Origin: JACPPO01 sp965262505 | GTDB taxonomy: Bacteria; Acidobacteriota; Vicinamibacteria; Vicinamibacterales; UBA2999 | Direction: 5' to 3' | NCBI GenBank assembly: GCA_965262505.1 | Contig: CBDHFM010000030.1 | Location: 496,001 to 560,000, forward strand | DNA: 64,000 nt | In this document: piece after piece, positions 8,726-19,775 of the stretch | How positions within the stretch are numbered: position 1 is the stretch's first letter | How the letters are laid out: the number at the start of each line of letters is the position of its first letter | Notes under the pieces: model-generated | Databases searched by the model: none | What the model was told of the DNA's origin: nothing | What the model saw: only the letters and a program-made list of their open reading frames with translations | Made by a program: the position numbers and the translations under genes

Positions 8726-9037
8726 CACGTTTCCTCCTGTCCTCTTCGTGAATCCGTGGCATGTGACGGCCCCGGCACATTCGAGGGGTGGCGAGGTCGG
8801 GCGCCGTTCACGACGAACCCGCCGGGGCCGCTGGAGGCATGGCAAGCGCCGCGCCGAGTGCCCGCCCACTGCGTGGTCAGCGCAACACGATGACGCCGAT
8901 GGGGGTTACGCGAAACGACAGGAACAGCGAAAGTGTCTGGCTGGCCGCGATCGACAAGCGGGGTTGCACACTTGGTCTCTGACCAACAGCTCCTGGCCTG
9001 CGGTCGTCTGGACGGAGAAGACGCTGTCAGGGGCTGG
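8726..9037. other. Intergenic stretch between speE-like and HhH genes
   Basis: This 312-bp gap lies between two minus-strand genes. The only element seen is the ribosome-binding site of the HhH gene (AGGAGG, 8733-8738). Open frames crossing it have no family character. No RNA gene, repeat or clear terminator was recognised. Confidence 0.5.
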
Positions 9038-9769
9038 TCACGCCGACTGGCGATGGCCGAGAAAGATCGCGTGGCGGGGACCACCCTTCTTGAGGCGTCC
9101 CCGCACGCGCTCAACCTCGACTCTGAAGCCGGCGTGGCGGAGGCGCTGCTCGAACTTGCGATTGTCCCAGGCCGACCAGACGGCGAGCACGCCGCCGCTC
9201 CTGAGCGCGTCGCGGGCGACGGCAACACCCCGGTTGTCGTAGAGCGCGGCGTTCCCCGACTCGGTGAACGCAGATGGGCCATTGTCGACATCGAGAAGCA
9301 CGGCGTCGAAGCGCCCCGGGCTCGTGCGCATCGTCGCGGCGACGTCACCCATCTCGACGCGTACGCGCTTGTCTTTCAGGGGATGCGCCGCCAGGGGACC
9401 GAGCGGTCCACGGTTCCATTCCACCACGGCGGGCACGAGCTCCGCGAGGACGACGACGGCGCTTGGCGGAAGGAGATCGAGCGTGGCTCGGAGGGTGAAG
9501 CCCATGCCGAGACCACCGACGAGCACGCATGGCTGCTCCAGCGTTCGTGCTCTGCGGCAGGCGAGCGCGGCCATCGCTTCCTCGGAGCCATGCATGCGGC
9601 TCGACATGAGGCTCTTGCCGTTGGCGAGGATGACGTACTCGTCCGTGTGACGGGTGAGTGTCAGAGAGGTGCCGTCGGGCGTGGTCGTTTCGCCGAGCGG
9701 CTCCCAGGGTTTCACAAGATCGTCAACCGCAGTTGCTAGGCGACGATCGTCTGGGAGGCGCGGTACCAC
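9038..9769 (-). CDS. Spermidine-synthase-like methyltransferase-fold protein
   Basis: The 243-aa product has the Rossmann core of the spermine/spermidine synthase superfamily: VLVGGLGMGFTLRATLDLLP (nucleotide-binding loop), VVLAELVPAVVEWNRGPLG, RFDAVLLDVDNGPSAF and a C-terminal GGVLAVWSAWDN. The upstream region contains LTRHTDEYVILANGKSLMSS, comparable to the SpeE N-terminal strand. True polyamine activity is uncertain, since many bacterial SpeE-like proteins have unknown substrates. The ATG at 9769 gives a 34-bp overlap with the epimerase gene upstream; an internal GTG (VKPWEPLGETT) would remove it, so the start is not settled. Confidence 0.75.
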   Translation of the reverse strand: MVPRLPDDRRLATAVDDLVKPWEPLGETTTPDGTSLTLTRHTDEYVILANGKSLMSSRMHGSEEAMAALACRRARTLEQPCVLVGGLGMGFTLRATLDLLPPSAVVVLAELVPAVVEWNRGPLGPLAAHPLKDKRVRVEMGDVAATMRTSPGRFDAVLLDVDNGPSAFTESGNAALYDNRGVAVARDALRSGGVLAVWSAWDNRKFEQRLRHAGFRVEVERVRGRLKKGGPRHAIFLGHRQSA

Positions 9770-10707
9770 TCGACGGTCTTCTTCAAGCCTTCTTCGAAGC
9801 TGACCGTCGGTGTGTAGCCAAGCAGCCGGCCGGCCTTCCGGATGTCGGCCTGGGAATCGCGCACGTCGCCCTGACGTGCGGCGGCGTACAGGGGCTCCAC
9901 CCTGGCTTCCCCACCGGCGGTCTCCACGCCGGCGCCGACGAGGTCCCGAATGGTCCTGAACAACTGATTGACCGAGATACGGCCGCCGGTGGCGACATTG
10001 ACCACCTCTCCACCTGCTCCAGGCGCCTGACAGGCTCGGAGCACGCCGTCGACCACATTGGCCACGTACGTAAAGTCGCGCGTCTGCTCGCCGTCCCCGT
10101 AGATCGTCGGCTGTCGCCCCTCGCAGAGGGCGCTGATGAAGAGCGAGATGACGCCGGAATAGGGGGAGGACGGATCCTGTCGCGGCCCGAAGACATTGAA
10201 GTAGCGGGTCGAGACGGTCTCGAAGCCGTACAGCCGCGTGAACATCTGGCAGTACTGCTCAGCGACCAGCTTCTGCAGGGCGTACGGCGAGAGCGGCGCC
10301 GCCGGCATGGTTTCCGCCTTGGGCAGCGCCGGCGCATCTCCGTAGGTCGATGACGAGCCGGCATAGACCAGGCGCTTCACGCCCGCGTCCCGTGCCGCGA
10401 CGAGGACATTCAGCGACGCGTCGATATTGGCGCGATGGGATCGGATGGGATCCTGCACCGAACGAGGAACCGACGGGATGGCCGCCTGATGCAGGACGAA
10501 ATCCACGCCGTTCACGGCACGACGTGCGACCTCGAGGTCCGCCAGGTCGCCTTCGATGAAATCGACGCGGGACAGGTGCGCGAGGTTGCGGCGCGAGCCG
10601 GTGACGAGGCTGTCGACGACACGGACCTGCTCGCCGCGGCCGACGAGCTCTTCCGCCAGGTGAGACCCGATGAACCCGGCGCCGCCGGTTACCAAGTACA
10701 GAGCCAT
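9736..10707 (-). CDS. NAD-dependent NDP-sugar epimerase/dehydratase
   Basis: This 323-aa protein of the extended short-chain dehydrogenase family starts MALYLVTGGAGFIGSHLAEE, the dinucleotide-binding loop. It has the catalytic GSSSTYGD serine/threonine segment and YALQK (YxxxK), plus NVFGPRQDP and GDGEQTRDFTYVANVV, as in UDP-glucose/UDP-GlcNAc 4-epimerases of the WbpP/GalE type. It probably makes a sugar nucleotide for surface polysaccharide; no glycosyltransferase is nearby to identify the substrate. The start is the ATG at 10705-10707; longer upstream frames lack homology. Its 3' end overlaps the SpeE-like gene. Confidence 0.88.
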   Translation of the reverse strand: MALYLVTGGAGFIGSHLAEELVGRGEQVRVVDSLVTGSRRNLAHLSRVDFIEGDLADLEVARRAVNGVDFVLHQAAIPSVPRSVQDPIRSHRANIDASLNVLVAARDAGVKRLVYAGSSSTYGDAPALPKAETMPAAPLSPYALQKLVAEQYCQMFTRLYGFETVSTRYFNVFGPRQDPSSPYSGVISLFISALCEGRQPTIYGDGEQTRDFTYVANVVDGVLRACQAPGAGGEVVNVATGGRISVNQLFRTIRDLVGAGVETAGGEARVEPLYAAARQGDVRDSQADIRKAGRLLGYTPTVSFEEGLKKTVEWYRASQTIVA

Positions 10708-10798
10708 ACCGCGCGGTCCCTCAACACGAACTGTCGCAGCGAGCCGGCCCGTGCCGGACACTGAGTACGGGTGCGAATGACGCAACCGGGAAGAAAAA

Positions 10799-11202
10799 CG
10801 TCACAGCCAGCCGATAAGCCGAGTTCTGTCCGCCGTCGTACCTTTGCGGGCGCGACGACGGGACGACCATTCCTCTAGCCCTGCGATCGCTCGCAGGGTC
10901 CAGCAACCTACCCGGTGGCTTCGGACGGGCCGCCCTCGAACGCCACCCTATTTGGTCTTGCTCCGTGCGGGGTTTTGCCTGCCATCCGTGTTGCCACGGA
11001 CGCGGTGCGCTCTTACCGCACCTTTTCACCCTTACCTCAGTTGCCGAAGGCGGTATATTTTCTGTGCCACTATTCCGTCAAGTTACCCTGCCCGGGAATT
11101 ACCCGGCGCACTGCCCTTCGGAGTTCGGACTTTCCTCTCCCCCGGCTACTTCGCGGTCGCCCGCGGTTAACCGAAGCAGCGGTCGTCTGGCCGACTGCGA
11201 CG
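10799..11202 (-). ncRNA. rnpB: RNase P RNA, class A
   Basis: The minus strand contains the conserved parts of bacterial type A RNase P RNA in order. These are the 5' region with GAGGAAAGTCCGAACTCC, the ACAGAAAATA segment, GGTAAGGGTGAAAAGGTGCG, GGTAAGAGCGCACCG, the GTTGCTGGACC region, and the 3' consensus ACAGAACTCGGCTTAT. The ends are set by a 12-bp P1 helix that I could pair between CGTCGCAG... at 11202 and ...CTGTGACG at 10799. Length is about 404 nt, normal for this class. It processes pre-tRNA 5' ends together with RnpA. Confidence 0.96.
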
Positions 11203-11207
11203 ATTCC

Positions 11208-11216
11208 ATTATGGCA
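11208..11216 (-). promoter_or_regulatory. Probable extended -10 promoter of rnpB
   Basis: On the minus strand TGC-CATAAT (extended -10 form) lies five bases before the inferred 5' end of rnpB at 11202. No good -35 was found at 17 bp. The IS3 element begins about 80 bp upstream, so the core promoter is intact. Confidence 0.45.
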
Positions 11217-11313
11217 AATCCAACGGAATTGTGATCTGGAACTTGGGCTTCGGTCTTGCTCAACCAAATTTGTAATTCCGGCGACGTCCCCCCGTCTTCA
11301 GTAGCACTTCGGT

Positions 11314-12162
11314 TTAGAGTCCGGCGGTGACTGTACTGCGTTCCGCGACCAGCCGCTTGGCGTACTGGGCGGGCGTGAGCCCGCCCAGTCCCTTCTTCGG
11401 CCGCTCCTCGTTGTACTCGCGTCGCCAGGCCTCGACGAGGACCTGGGTATGGACCAGACTCGTGAACCAGTGCTCGTTGAGGCACTCGTCGCGGAACCGG
11501 CCGTTGAACGATTCGATATAGGCGTTCTGATTCGGCTTGCCCGGCTCGATCAGGCGCAACGTGACGCCGTGCGTATGGGCCCATGTCAGCATGGCGCGCC
11601 CGCAGAACTCCTTCCCGTTGTCGGTGCGCAAGATACGCGGCAGGCCGCGCTTGAGCGCGAGTTGATCGAGCACGCGGGTGACCGGCAGCCCACCGAACGC
11701 GCGGGCCGGCACGATGGCCACCGCTTCGGTGGTCGCGTCATCGACGACGGTCAGGCACTTCACCACCCGTCCCTCGGCCGTGCGGTCGAAGACGAAGTCG
11801 GCAGACCAGACCTCGTTCGGCGCCTGGGGGCGTACCAGGGGCTGGCGGTCCGCCACCGGGATCTTCTTGCGTCGCCGCCGACGTACCTGCAGCCTAGCCT
11901 CGGTATACAGGCGCTCCACCCGCTTGTGGTTGACCCGTGTTCCCGCCTGCCGCAGCTTGAGGTAGATCATCCCGGCACCGTAGCGACGGTGCCGGTGCGC
12001 TAAGGTCACGATGCGGGCTCGCAACGCCGCGTTAGTATCCGGCGCCGGGGTGTATCGCAGCGACGAGGCACTCATGTGCACCAGCGCGAGCGCGCGCCGC
12101 TCGCTCACCCCCTGCGCGGTCATATCCCGCACCAGCACCCGTCGGGCTGGGGCGGTCACCAC
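11314..12162 (-). CDS. IS3-family transposase OrfB (copy 1)
   Basis: The 282-aa frame carries the rve/DDE core: WSADFVFDRTAEGRVVKCLT (first Asp), LRTDNGKEF (second Asp) and NAYIESFNGRFRDECLNEHW (Glu). It also has the HHRRYGAGMIYLKL N-terminal HTH_21 region. It overlaps orfA by a few bases in the -1 frame and is probably produced as OrfAB by frameshifting at the A6G run. The sequence resembles the IS407/IS511-like group. Confidence 0.92.
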   Translation of the reverse strand: MVTAPARRVLVRDMTAQGVSERRALALVHMSASSLRYTPAPDTNAALRARIVTLAHRHRRYGAGMIYLKLRQAGTRVNHKRVERLYTEARLQVRRRRRKKIPVADRQPLVRPQAPNEVWSADFVFDRTAEGRVVKCLTVVDDATTEAVAIVPARAFGGLPVTRVLDQLALKRGLPRILRTDNGKEFCGRAMLTWAHTHGVTLRLIEPGKPNQNAYIESFNGRFRDECLNEHWFTSLVHTQVLVEAWRREYNEERPKKGLGGLTPAQYAKRLVAERSTVTAGL

Positions 12163-12419
12163 TTTTTTCGCAACGCATCGCGCGTCACCTCGTTGTCCAG
12201 CACGGACTCGGCCAGCAGCTTCTTCAGCCGCGTATTCTCGGCAATCAGCTCCTTCAGGCGTTTCGCGTCCGAGACGGTCATCCCGCCGAACTTATTCCGC
12301 CAGAGGTAGTAACTGGCCTCCGAGAACCCGTGCCGGCGGCACAGGTCCTTCACCGGCAGGCCCGCTTCGGACTCCCGCAGGAACCCGATGATCTGCGCCT
12401 CGCTGAATCGTTGCTTCAC
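12156..12419 (-). CDS. IS3-family transposase OrfA (copy 1)
   Basis: The 87-aa OrfA has the HTH MKQRFSEAQIIGFLRESEAG and a leucine-zipper-like helix (RLKELIAENTRLKKLL). Near its end GCGAAAAAAGTGG forms an A6G site. A -1 shift there gives the OrfAB fusion transposase used by IS3 elements, while unshifted translation stops after RKKW. GGGAGA lies upstream of the start at 12419. Confidence 0.9.
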   Translation of the reverse strand: MKQRFSEAQIIGFLRESEAGLPVKDLCRRHGFSEASYYLWRNKFGGMTVSDAKRLKELIAENTRLKKLLAESVLDNEVTRDALRKKW

Positions 12420-12479
12420 GTCCGATCTCCCTTCTCGTGAGCTCGGACTCTAAACCCGGGTGCTACTCAATTCGGGGGG

Positions 12480-12604
12480 GACGTCGCTGGGGCAGTGGAC
12501 GTGAGGCTCAAAGGCACCGGCGATCTCGCGGTTTATGCCGTCGATGCCGCGGGCAACCAGAGTGCGGATGCGCTCTGCTTCGTGCCTCCGCCGCCGAAAT
12601 AGTG
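12480..12604 (+). pseudogene. 3' end of a gene cut by the IS3 element
   Basis: To the right of the IS, the plus strand reads VAGAVDVRLKGTGDLAVY then AVDAAGNQSADALCFVPPPPK and a stop. AVDAAGN is typical of Ig-like/fibronectin repeats in extracellular proteins. The frame joins across the removed IS to about 11245-11287, where it meets an in-frame stop, so most of the gene is missing. It is a small relic; product unknown. Confidence 0.4.
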
Positions 12605-12644
12605 TCGGGAAACAAGCTGGATTAGCGCTGGAGGCGGCCGGGAC

Positions 12645-14119
<1,475 letters not shown>

Positions 14120-14123
<4 letters not shown>

Positions 14124-15667
14124 CGTTCGTCGATCTTGAGCGTCTCGAGCGCCCGCTGATCGATCTCGGGCTTGTAGAGGTACATCGAGAGGACGTCGCC
14201 GGGGCTCGCGGTGCCGGTCAGGCGGCGATAGTTGTCAATGTCCTGGACGGGCTGGCGATTGATCTCGAACAGCACATGCCCACGCTCGATGTCGGCGTCG
14301 AACGCGGGACTCATCGGCTCGACACGGGACACAACCACCCCGCGCGTGCCCGCGGGCAGCCTGTAGCGCACGACGGACCGGGCGTCCACGTCGCGGACCG
14401 ACAGACCGAGCAGCGGCCCGCGCCGACTGGGCGGCTGCGGCTGCCCGACGGCGCCCCCCTCCCCGCGATCGCGCTGCGGACGCTCGGCGAGCTTCAGCGT
14501 GACGTTCAGGGCGCGGCCGTCCCTGAGCACCTGGACGGTGGTGGCGGATCCCGGCGAACGCGCCGCGATCATCTGAATGAGCGTGTCGTCGCCGTCGATC
14601 GACCTGCCGTCCACAGCGGTGATGACGTCGTAGGTGCGCAAACCAGCTCGCGCGCCGGGAGAACCGGGCGTGACGTCCTGCACGAGCGCCCCTTCAGCCG
14701 ACGGCAGTCCGAGCGCACGCTGGAGATCGGGATCCACGTCGCGAAGCATGACGCCGATGTAACCGCGGGACACGCGCCCACTGTCCCGCAACTGCGGCAG
14801 GATCGCGCTCGCCTGGTTGATCGGTACGGCAAACCCGATGTTCGACGCCCTGGAGCTGATGGCCGCGTTGATGCCGATGACTTCCCCGCGGGTGTTGATC
14901 AGGGGACCGCCGCTGTTGCCGAAGTTGATGGCGGCATCCGTCTGGATGTAGCGGTCGAGCGAGGTGTCGAACAGCTTCCGGCCGATGAAGCTGACCACCC
15001 CGACGGTAACGGTGTGTTCGTAGGCCAGTGGATTGCCGATCGCGACTACCCACTCGCCGACGCGGAGCCCGTCGGAGTCGCCAAGGGTGGCGAACGGCAG
15101 CGCCCCTGGCGAATCGACCTTGATGAGCGCGATGTCGGTATCGGGATCGGAGCCGATGCGCTCCGCCTTCAGCGTGCGGCCATCGGTCAGCTGAACCATG
15201 ATTCGGTCGGCGCCGTCGATGACGTGGTGATTGGTAAGGATGAATCCGCCGGGGTCGATGACGAAGCCAGTGCCGGCACCCCGCCGCGGGCCGCTCTGAT
15301 CACGCTGCGGCTGCTGCAGAAACGGCTCGGGCTGGCCAGGTGGTTGCGCCGGACGCCGTCCCACCTCGCCGCGCGAGGTGGCGTTGATGCTGACGACGGC
15401 GGGGTTGAGACGCTCGGCGATGTCGGCGAACGACCCACCACCGGGGAACGCCGATACAGTCGCCCGGTCGAGCGCCGGAGCCCGGCGCGGCGGCGCCCCT
15501 GCGGACACGGTCGTGGCAGACCACGTCGTGGTAGACGGTGTGGTAGACGCTGTCGTGGCTGACATCGCGGGCGCGGGTGTCATCGTCCCCGCCACCATCA
15601 GCCCGATAAGGAATGCCACCGTTGCAGCCAGAGAGACCGTCACAACCAGGAACCGGCGAGTCATCAC
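14120..15667 (-). CDS. DegP/HtrA-type periplasmic serine protease with two PDZ domains
   Basis: The 515-aa protein begins with an N-terminal signal or anchor helix (FLVVTVSLAATVAFLIGLMV). The trypsin-like domain has catalytic H148 (ILTNHHVID), D178 (DPDTDIALIK) and S252 (NFGNSGGPL). Two PDZ domains follow (GYIGVMLRDVDPDLQRALG and LLGLSVRDVDARSV). It degrades or refolds damaged envelope proteins. The insert between residues 100 and 130 (PPGQPEPFLQQPQRDQSG) is the low-complexity LA-loop region. It lies 18 bp after ligA and overlaps the NtrC-type gene. An HtrA protease paired with a response regulator hints at envelope-stress control, which is inference. Confidence 0.93.
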
Positions 15668-15685
15668 GCGATCATTATAGGACTT

Positions 15686-17827
15686 CTAATGTTCGGGTCC
15701 GTTGATGAGGGCGAGGAATGCCGCCTCATCCAGCGTCGCAACGCCCAGCTCCCGCGCCCGCTCCGCCTTGGTTCCGGCGTCGGTTCCAGTAATCACGGCG
15801 GCCGTCTTCCGGCTGACCGACCCCGCCACCTTTCCGCCGAGGTGCTCGACGGCGGCGATAGCCTCCTCGCGCGTCATCGACGTCAACGTCCCGGTGACGA
15901 CGTACGTCTGTCCTGCCAGCGGTCCCGCAACGTTCCGCTGTCGCCGCTGTTCAGCCGGCACGTCGAACCGAACGCCGGCCGCGCGGAGCCGATCGAGGAG
16001 ACGCCGATTGCGCGGCTCGTCGATCCAGCGTCGCACCGACTCGGCCAGGATGGGACCTATCTCCGGCGTGCCCTCCAACTGCTCCTCTGACGCGGCACAC
16101 AGGGCGTCGATCGATCCGAATGCATCCGCCAGCACCTGCGCGGCCCGTTCCCCGACGTGCCGGATACCCAGGGCATAGATGAGCCGCGACAGCTCGTTCG
16201 CACGGCTCCGATCGATCTGCGCCACGACCTTTGCGGCGTTCTTTTCGCCGAAGCGGCGCTGAACCTCGCGGCCGTCGCTCCTCGTGGAGGTACTCGTCAG
16301 TGCCGCCAGCGCGTCCGCGCCGAGCGCGTAGAGGTCAGCGCAGTCGGTGATCATCTGGCGGCCGACGAGCTGCCCGATGAGCGCCTCACCGAGCCCCTCG
16401 ATGTTCATGGCCGACCGCGACGCAAAGTGCTCCAGGCCGCGCTGCAGCCTGGCGGGGCACGAGGTGTTCTCGCAGCGCCAGACCACCTCGCCTTCGGCGC
16501 GCTGAAGCGCGGCGCCGCATCGTGGGCAGTCAGGGGGCATCTGCCATGGGGCAGCGTCCGGCGGCCGGCGGCTCAGTATCGGTCCGACCACTCGCGGAAT
16601 CACGTCCCCGGCCTTCTCCACCAGCACCCAGTCGCGCTCGCGGATGTCCTTTCGCGCGATGTCGTCGGCGTTGTGCAGCGTGGCCATGGAGACGGTAGAG
16701 CCGGCAATCAGTACCGGCTCGAGCATGGCGAACGGTGTTACGGCCCCGGTCCGTCCCACGTCGACCTCGATCTTCGTGAGCAGTGTGGTCTTCTGCTCGG
16801 CCGGAAACTTGAACGCGATGGCCCAGCGCGGACTCTTGCTCGTCGCGCCCAGGAGACGCCGCTCGGCTAGCCGGTCGACCTTGATGACCACACCGTCCGT
16901 CTCGAAGTCGAGGGTGCGCCGCTTGTCTGCCCACTCGCGACAGAAGGCGACGAGCTCGTCGATACCGGCGCACCGGCGCCAGTGCGGGACCACGGGTAAT
17001 CCCCAGTCGCGCAGCCGCTCCAATGTTTCCGCGTGGGTGGACAAGCGTGGGCGGACCCGCCCGGCTGTCGCCTCCGGCCCGCTGGAGGCAGTCTCTTCGT
17101 TGGTATCGCGCGGCTGCTGGGATAGACCTTCGGGGTCGCCCACGAGCTGGTAAAAAAACGCGCTCAAGCCGCGGCTCGCCACGAGCGCCGGATCGAGGTT
17201 CCGGAGCGTGCCGGCCGCCACGTTGCGGGGATTGGCGAAGAGCGCTTCGGCGGCTTCTTCCCGCTGCGCGTTGATCCGATCGAACGACTTCCTCGGGAGA
17301 AAGACCTCGCCGCGGATATCAAGACGGTCCCTCGACGAGTCGGCACGCAAGCGCAGCGGAATCACGCGGATAGTGCGCAGGTTGGCGGTCACGTCCTCGC
17401 CGCGCGTGCCGTCGCCGCGCGTCGCGCCCCGGACGAGCACCCCATCCTCGTAAGTCAGTGCAACGCTCACGCCGTCGATCTTCAGCTCCGCCACGTACGC
17501 GATCGCGTGCCCGGCCTCCGCGCCAAGACCGCGACGCACGCGTTCGTCGAACGCGCGGAGTTCGTCGTTCGAGTAGACGTTGTCGAGGCTCAACATTGGC
17601 TCGGTGTGGTCGACCGTTGCAAAGCCGAACGCCGCGCGCCCACCTACCCGCTGCGTCGGCGAATCGATTGTGATGAGATCGGGACGCGCCGACTCGAGCC
17701 GTTGGAGCTCCGTCATCAGGGAGTCGAACTCGGTGTCGGCGATCTCCGGGTCGCTCAGGACGTAATAGCGTTCCTCGTGGTGCCGAATCAGGCGACGGAG
17801 CTCTTCGATCCGGTCAGCGGGCGTCAC
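15686..17827 (-). CDS. ligA: NAD-dependent DNA ligase
   Basis: LigA seals nicks during replication and repair using NAD+. The 713-aa protein has the Ia domain start (IEELRRLIRHHEERYYVLSD), the adenylation motif K116-I-D-G119 and the four-Cys zinc finger (CPRCGAAL...CENTSCPARL). Helix-hairpin-helix repeats and a C-terminal BRCT domain (LAGQTYVVTGTLTSMTREEA) follow. Length is slightly above the usual 670, owing to a poorly conserved insert at about residues 225-250 (QQPRDTNEETASSGPEA). It sits 33 bp after the prenyl synthase and 18 bp before degP. It is normally essential. Confidence 0.97.
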   Translation of the reverse strand: MTPADRIEELRRLIRHHEERYYVLSDPEIADTEFDSLMTELQRLESARPDLITIDSPTQRVGGRAAFGFATVDHTEPMLSLDNVYSNDELRAFDERVRRGLGAEAGHAIAYVAELKIDGVSVALTYEDGVLVRGATRGDGTRGEDVTANLRTIRVIPLRLRADSSRDRLDIRGEVFLPRKSFDRINAQREEAAEALFANPRNVAAGTLRNLDPALVASRGLSAFFYQLVGDPEGLSQQPRDTNEETASSGPEATAGRVRPRLSTHAETLERLRDWGLPVVPHWRRCAGIDELVAFCREWADKRRTLDFETDGVVIKVDRLAERRLLGATSKSPRWAIAFKFPAEQKTTLLTKIEVDVGRTGAVTPFAMLEPVLIAGSTVSMATLHNADDIARKDIRERDWVLVEKAGDVIPRVVGPILSRRPPDAAPWQMPPDCPRCGAALQRAEGEVVWRCENTSCPARLQRGLEHFASRSAMNIEGLGEALIGQLVGRQMITDCADLYALGADALAALTSTSTRSDGREVQRRFGEKNAAKVVAQIDRSRANELSRLIYALGIRHVGERAAQVLADAFGSIDALCAASEEQLEGTPEIGPILAESVRRWIDEPRNRRLLDRLRAAGVRFDVPAEQRRQRNVAGPLAGQTYVVTGTLTSMTREEAIAAVEHLGGKVAGSVSRKTAAVITGTDAGTKAERARELGVATLDEAAFLALINGPEH

Positions 17828-17860
17828 AAGACCTGCCCTATCTGCGACCGGCGCACCGCA

Positions 17861-18904
17861 TTACCGGTCGCGCGACAGGACGTAGTCGGGCAGAAAGATC
17901 AGCGCGTCGCGCGCCGCGCCCGACGGGAACACGGCGAGCGCGCGTTTCGCGCGCTCGCCGAAATCGGAGGCGGCGCTGTGGGCGTAATCAATGGACCGCG
18001 TGCGGGCCAGCAGCGTCTGAAGCTCGCGTGACTCGTCAAGCGTGGCATCGCGATCGCGCACGATCTTGCGGATCAAGGCGTCGGCCTGCCTGTCACCACG
18101 GGCCAGCAGGTGAATGACGGGGAGTGTCATCTTGCCTTCACGTAAATCACCGCCGACCGGCTTCCCGAGCTCCCCCTCCACACCAGTGAAGTCAAGCAGG
18201 TCGTCCACGAGCTGAAACGCCATGCCGATGTTGAAGCCGTATTCCCACAGCGCGTCCTGCTGCTCGAGCGTGGTCGGTCCCAGCATTCCGCCGATCTTGG
18301 CGCATCCGGCAAAGAGGTGCGCCGTCTTGCGGCGCACGATGTCGAAGTGCTCCTCTTCCGAGAGGTCGACCACTCCGTTCTTCGTGAGCTGGTAGATCTC
18401 ACCCTCCACGATGCGGAGCGTGACGTCGCAGAGCAGCCGGATGATCTCGAGGTTGTCGTGCGCCAGCGCGAGCGACATAGACTTGAGATAGAGGAAGTCG
18501 CCGAAGAGCACCGTGAGGTGGTTGCCCCACCGTGTATGCGCCGCTTCCCGACCCCGCCGCAGCTCGGACTCGTCGATGATGTCGTCGTGTACGAGCGTGG
18601 CCGTATGAATGAATTCGATAACTGACGCGTAGCGCACAGCCCGCTCACCGGTGTAGCCCGCCATGCGCGCCGCCATCAGCAGCACCGCCGGCCTGATGCG
18701 TTTACCGCCGCTCTCCTTGACGTAGTTGCCGATGGTCGGGATCACGGCCACCTGCGACTGCACGTGGCGGGCGAACTCGTGCTCGACTTCGCGCAGGTCG
18801 TCGCGAATCGGCTCGAACAGCTCTGCGAGAGCGGACGCGTGAGGTTTTTGCGCGGTGGGATTCACGCGGCGTTCATCAAACCACATCCGCGCGCGGAGTG
18901 TCAA
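17861..18904 (-). CDS. Polyprenyl diphosphate synthase
   Basis: This all-trans prenyltransferase condenses isopentenyl diphosphate onto an allylic primer. The two Asp-rich motifs are TLVHDDIIDESELRRG (first) and FQLVDDLLDFTG (second), with GGKRIRPAVLLMAARM near the N terminus. It matches the long-chain (octaprenyl/heptaprenyl, IspB/HepT type) family and so probably makes a quinone side chain; exact chain length cannot be read. The 347-aa version uses the ATG at 18904. A GTG (VNPTAQKPH) or the ATG of MWFDERR may be the true start, since the first 15-20 residues are not conserved. Confidence 0.92.
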   Translation of the reverse strand: MTLRARMWFDERRVNPTAQKPHASALAELFEPIRDDLREVEHEFARHVQSQVAVIPTIGNYVKESGGKRIRPAVLLMAARMAGYTGERAVRYASVIEFIHTATLVHDDIIDESELRRGREAAHTRWGNHLTVLFGDFLYLKSMSLALAHDNLEIIRLLCDVTLRIVEGEIYQLTKNGVVDLSEEEHFDIVRRKTAHLFAGCAKIGGMLGPTTLEQQDALWEYGFNIGMAFQLVDDLLDFTGVEGELGKPVGGDLREGKMTLPVIHLLARGDRQADALIRKIVRDRDATLDESRELQTLLARTRSIDYAHSAASDFGERAKRALAVFPSGAARDALIFLPDYVLSRDR

Positions 18905-18940
18905 CGAACGTGACGCGCTAATTCGTGTCAGGAGTAGCAG

Positions 18941-19720
18941 TTACGGGTTGAACAACCGGTCGAAATTCTCCTGCGCGGCCTGACCGACCGCCTCCGCCGT
19001 GGTCTCGCGCAGCCGGGCGACCGCCTCGGCGACGCGAACGACGTGCGCCGGCTCGTTCCGGGTGCCGCGGTGCGGCACCGGCGCGAGGAACGGACTGTCC
19101 GTCTCGATCAGCAGGCGATCGGCGGGCACCATCTTCGCGACCTGATGCAGTTCCGCCGCGCGGGGAAACGTCACGATGCCCCCGAAGGATATGTGAAACC
19201 CTGCGTCGAGCGCGCGACGGGCCATCTCGGCGTCCCCGGTAAAGCAGTGAAACACACCACCGATGTCGCCCGCCGACTCGTCGGCCAGAACGCGGAACGT
19301 GTCCTCGGCCGCCTCACGCGTGTGGATGACGATGGGAAGGCACAGGCGTCGCGCGAGACCGATCTGCTCGCGGAATAGAGACTCCTGCACGTCGCGCGGG
19401 GAGAAGTCGTAGTGGTAATCGAGGCCGATTTCTCCAATCGCCCGGGCCTGGGCCGCACCCTGCACCCGCTCTTCGACGAGCCGCCCCGCCAGGCCGTGTT
19501 CGTCCGCACACCGCCCGGCGGTGTGCGGATGGATACCGAATGACAACCGCACGCCGGGCCAGAGATCCGCGACCTCTCGCGCGCGTCCGCACTCCTTCTC
19601 GTCGTCGGCTGCGATAATCACGAGCGCGCCGGATACCCCCGCGGCCACGGCCCGTTGGACCACCTCCGGCAGATCGCCCTCGAACTCCTCACCTGCGAGG
19701 TGGCAATGACTATCGATCAC
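18941..19720 (-). CDS. tatD: TatD-family metal-dependent deoxyribonuclease
   Basis: The 259-aa TIM-barrel hydrolase has the family signatures MIDSHCHLAGEEF (metal-binding HxH), IGEIGLDYHYDFSP, PIVIHTREA and LIETDSPFLAPVPHRG. TatD proteins are metal-dependent nucleases acting in DNA repair or quality control. It lies 55 bp after metG. The metG-tatD adjacency is common in bacteria, which supports both calls. Confidence 0.95.
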   Translation of the reverse strand: MIDSHCHLAGEEFEGDLPEVVQRAVAAGVSGALVIIAADDEKECGRAREVADLWPGVRLSFGIHPHTAGRCADEHGLAGRLVEERVQGAAQARAIGEIGLDYHYDFSPRDVQESLFREQIGLARRLCLPIVIHTREAAEDTFRVLADESAGDIGGVFHCFTGDAEMARRALDAGFHISFGGIVTFPRAAELHQVAKMVPADRLLIETDSPFLAPVPHRGTRNEPAHVVRVAEAVARLRETTAEAVGQAAQENFDRLFNP

Positions 19721-19775
19721 GACGGCGCTCGATCAAAAGCGGTGCTCGATCAAGAGGTGCTCGATCAGGGCAGTG

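Larger units (their letters stand above)
11288..12479 (-). mobile_element. IS3-family element, copy 1
   Basis: This 1192-bp element has imperfect inverted ends (CCCCCCG at 11288 and CGGGGGG at 12479, with shared GTAGCAC and GGTTTAGAGTCCG further in). It is flanked by 5-bp GACGT direct repeats (11283-11287, 12480-12484). It encodes OrfA and OrfB with an A6G slippery site. Its proteins are identical to those of the copy at 29490-30681, so transposition was recent. It splits the end of a plus-strand gene. Confidence 0.93.
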
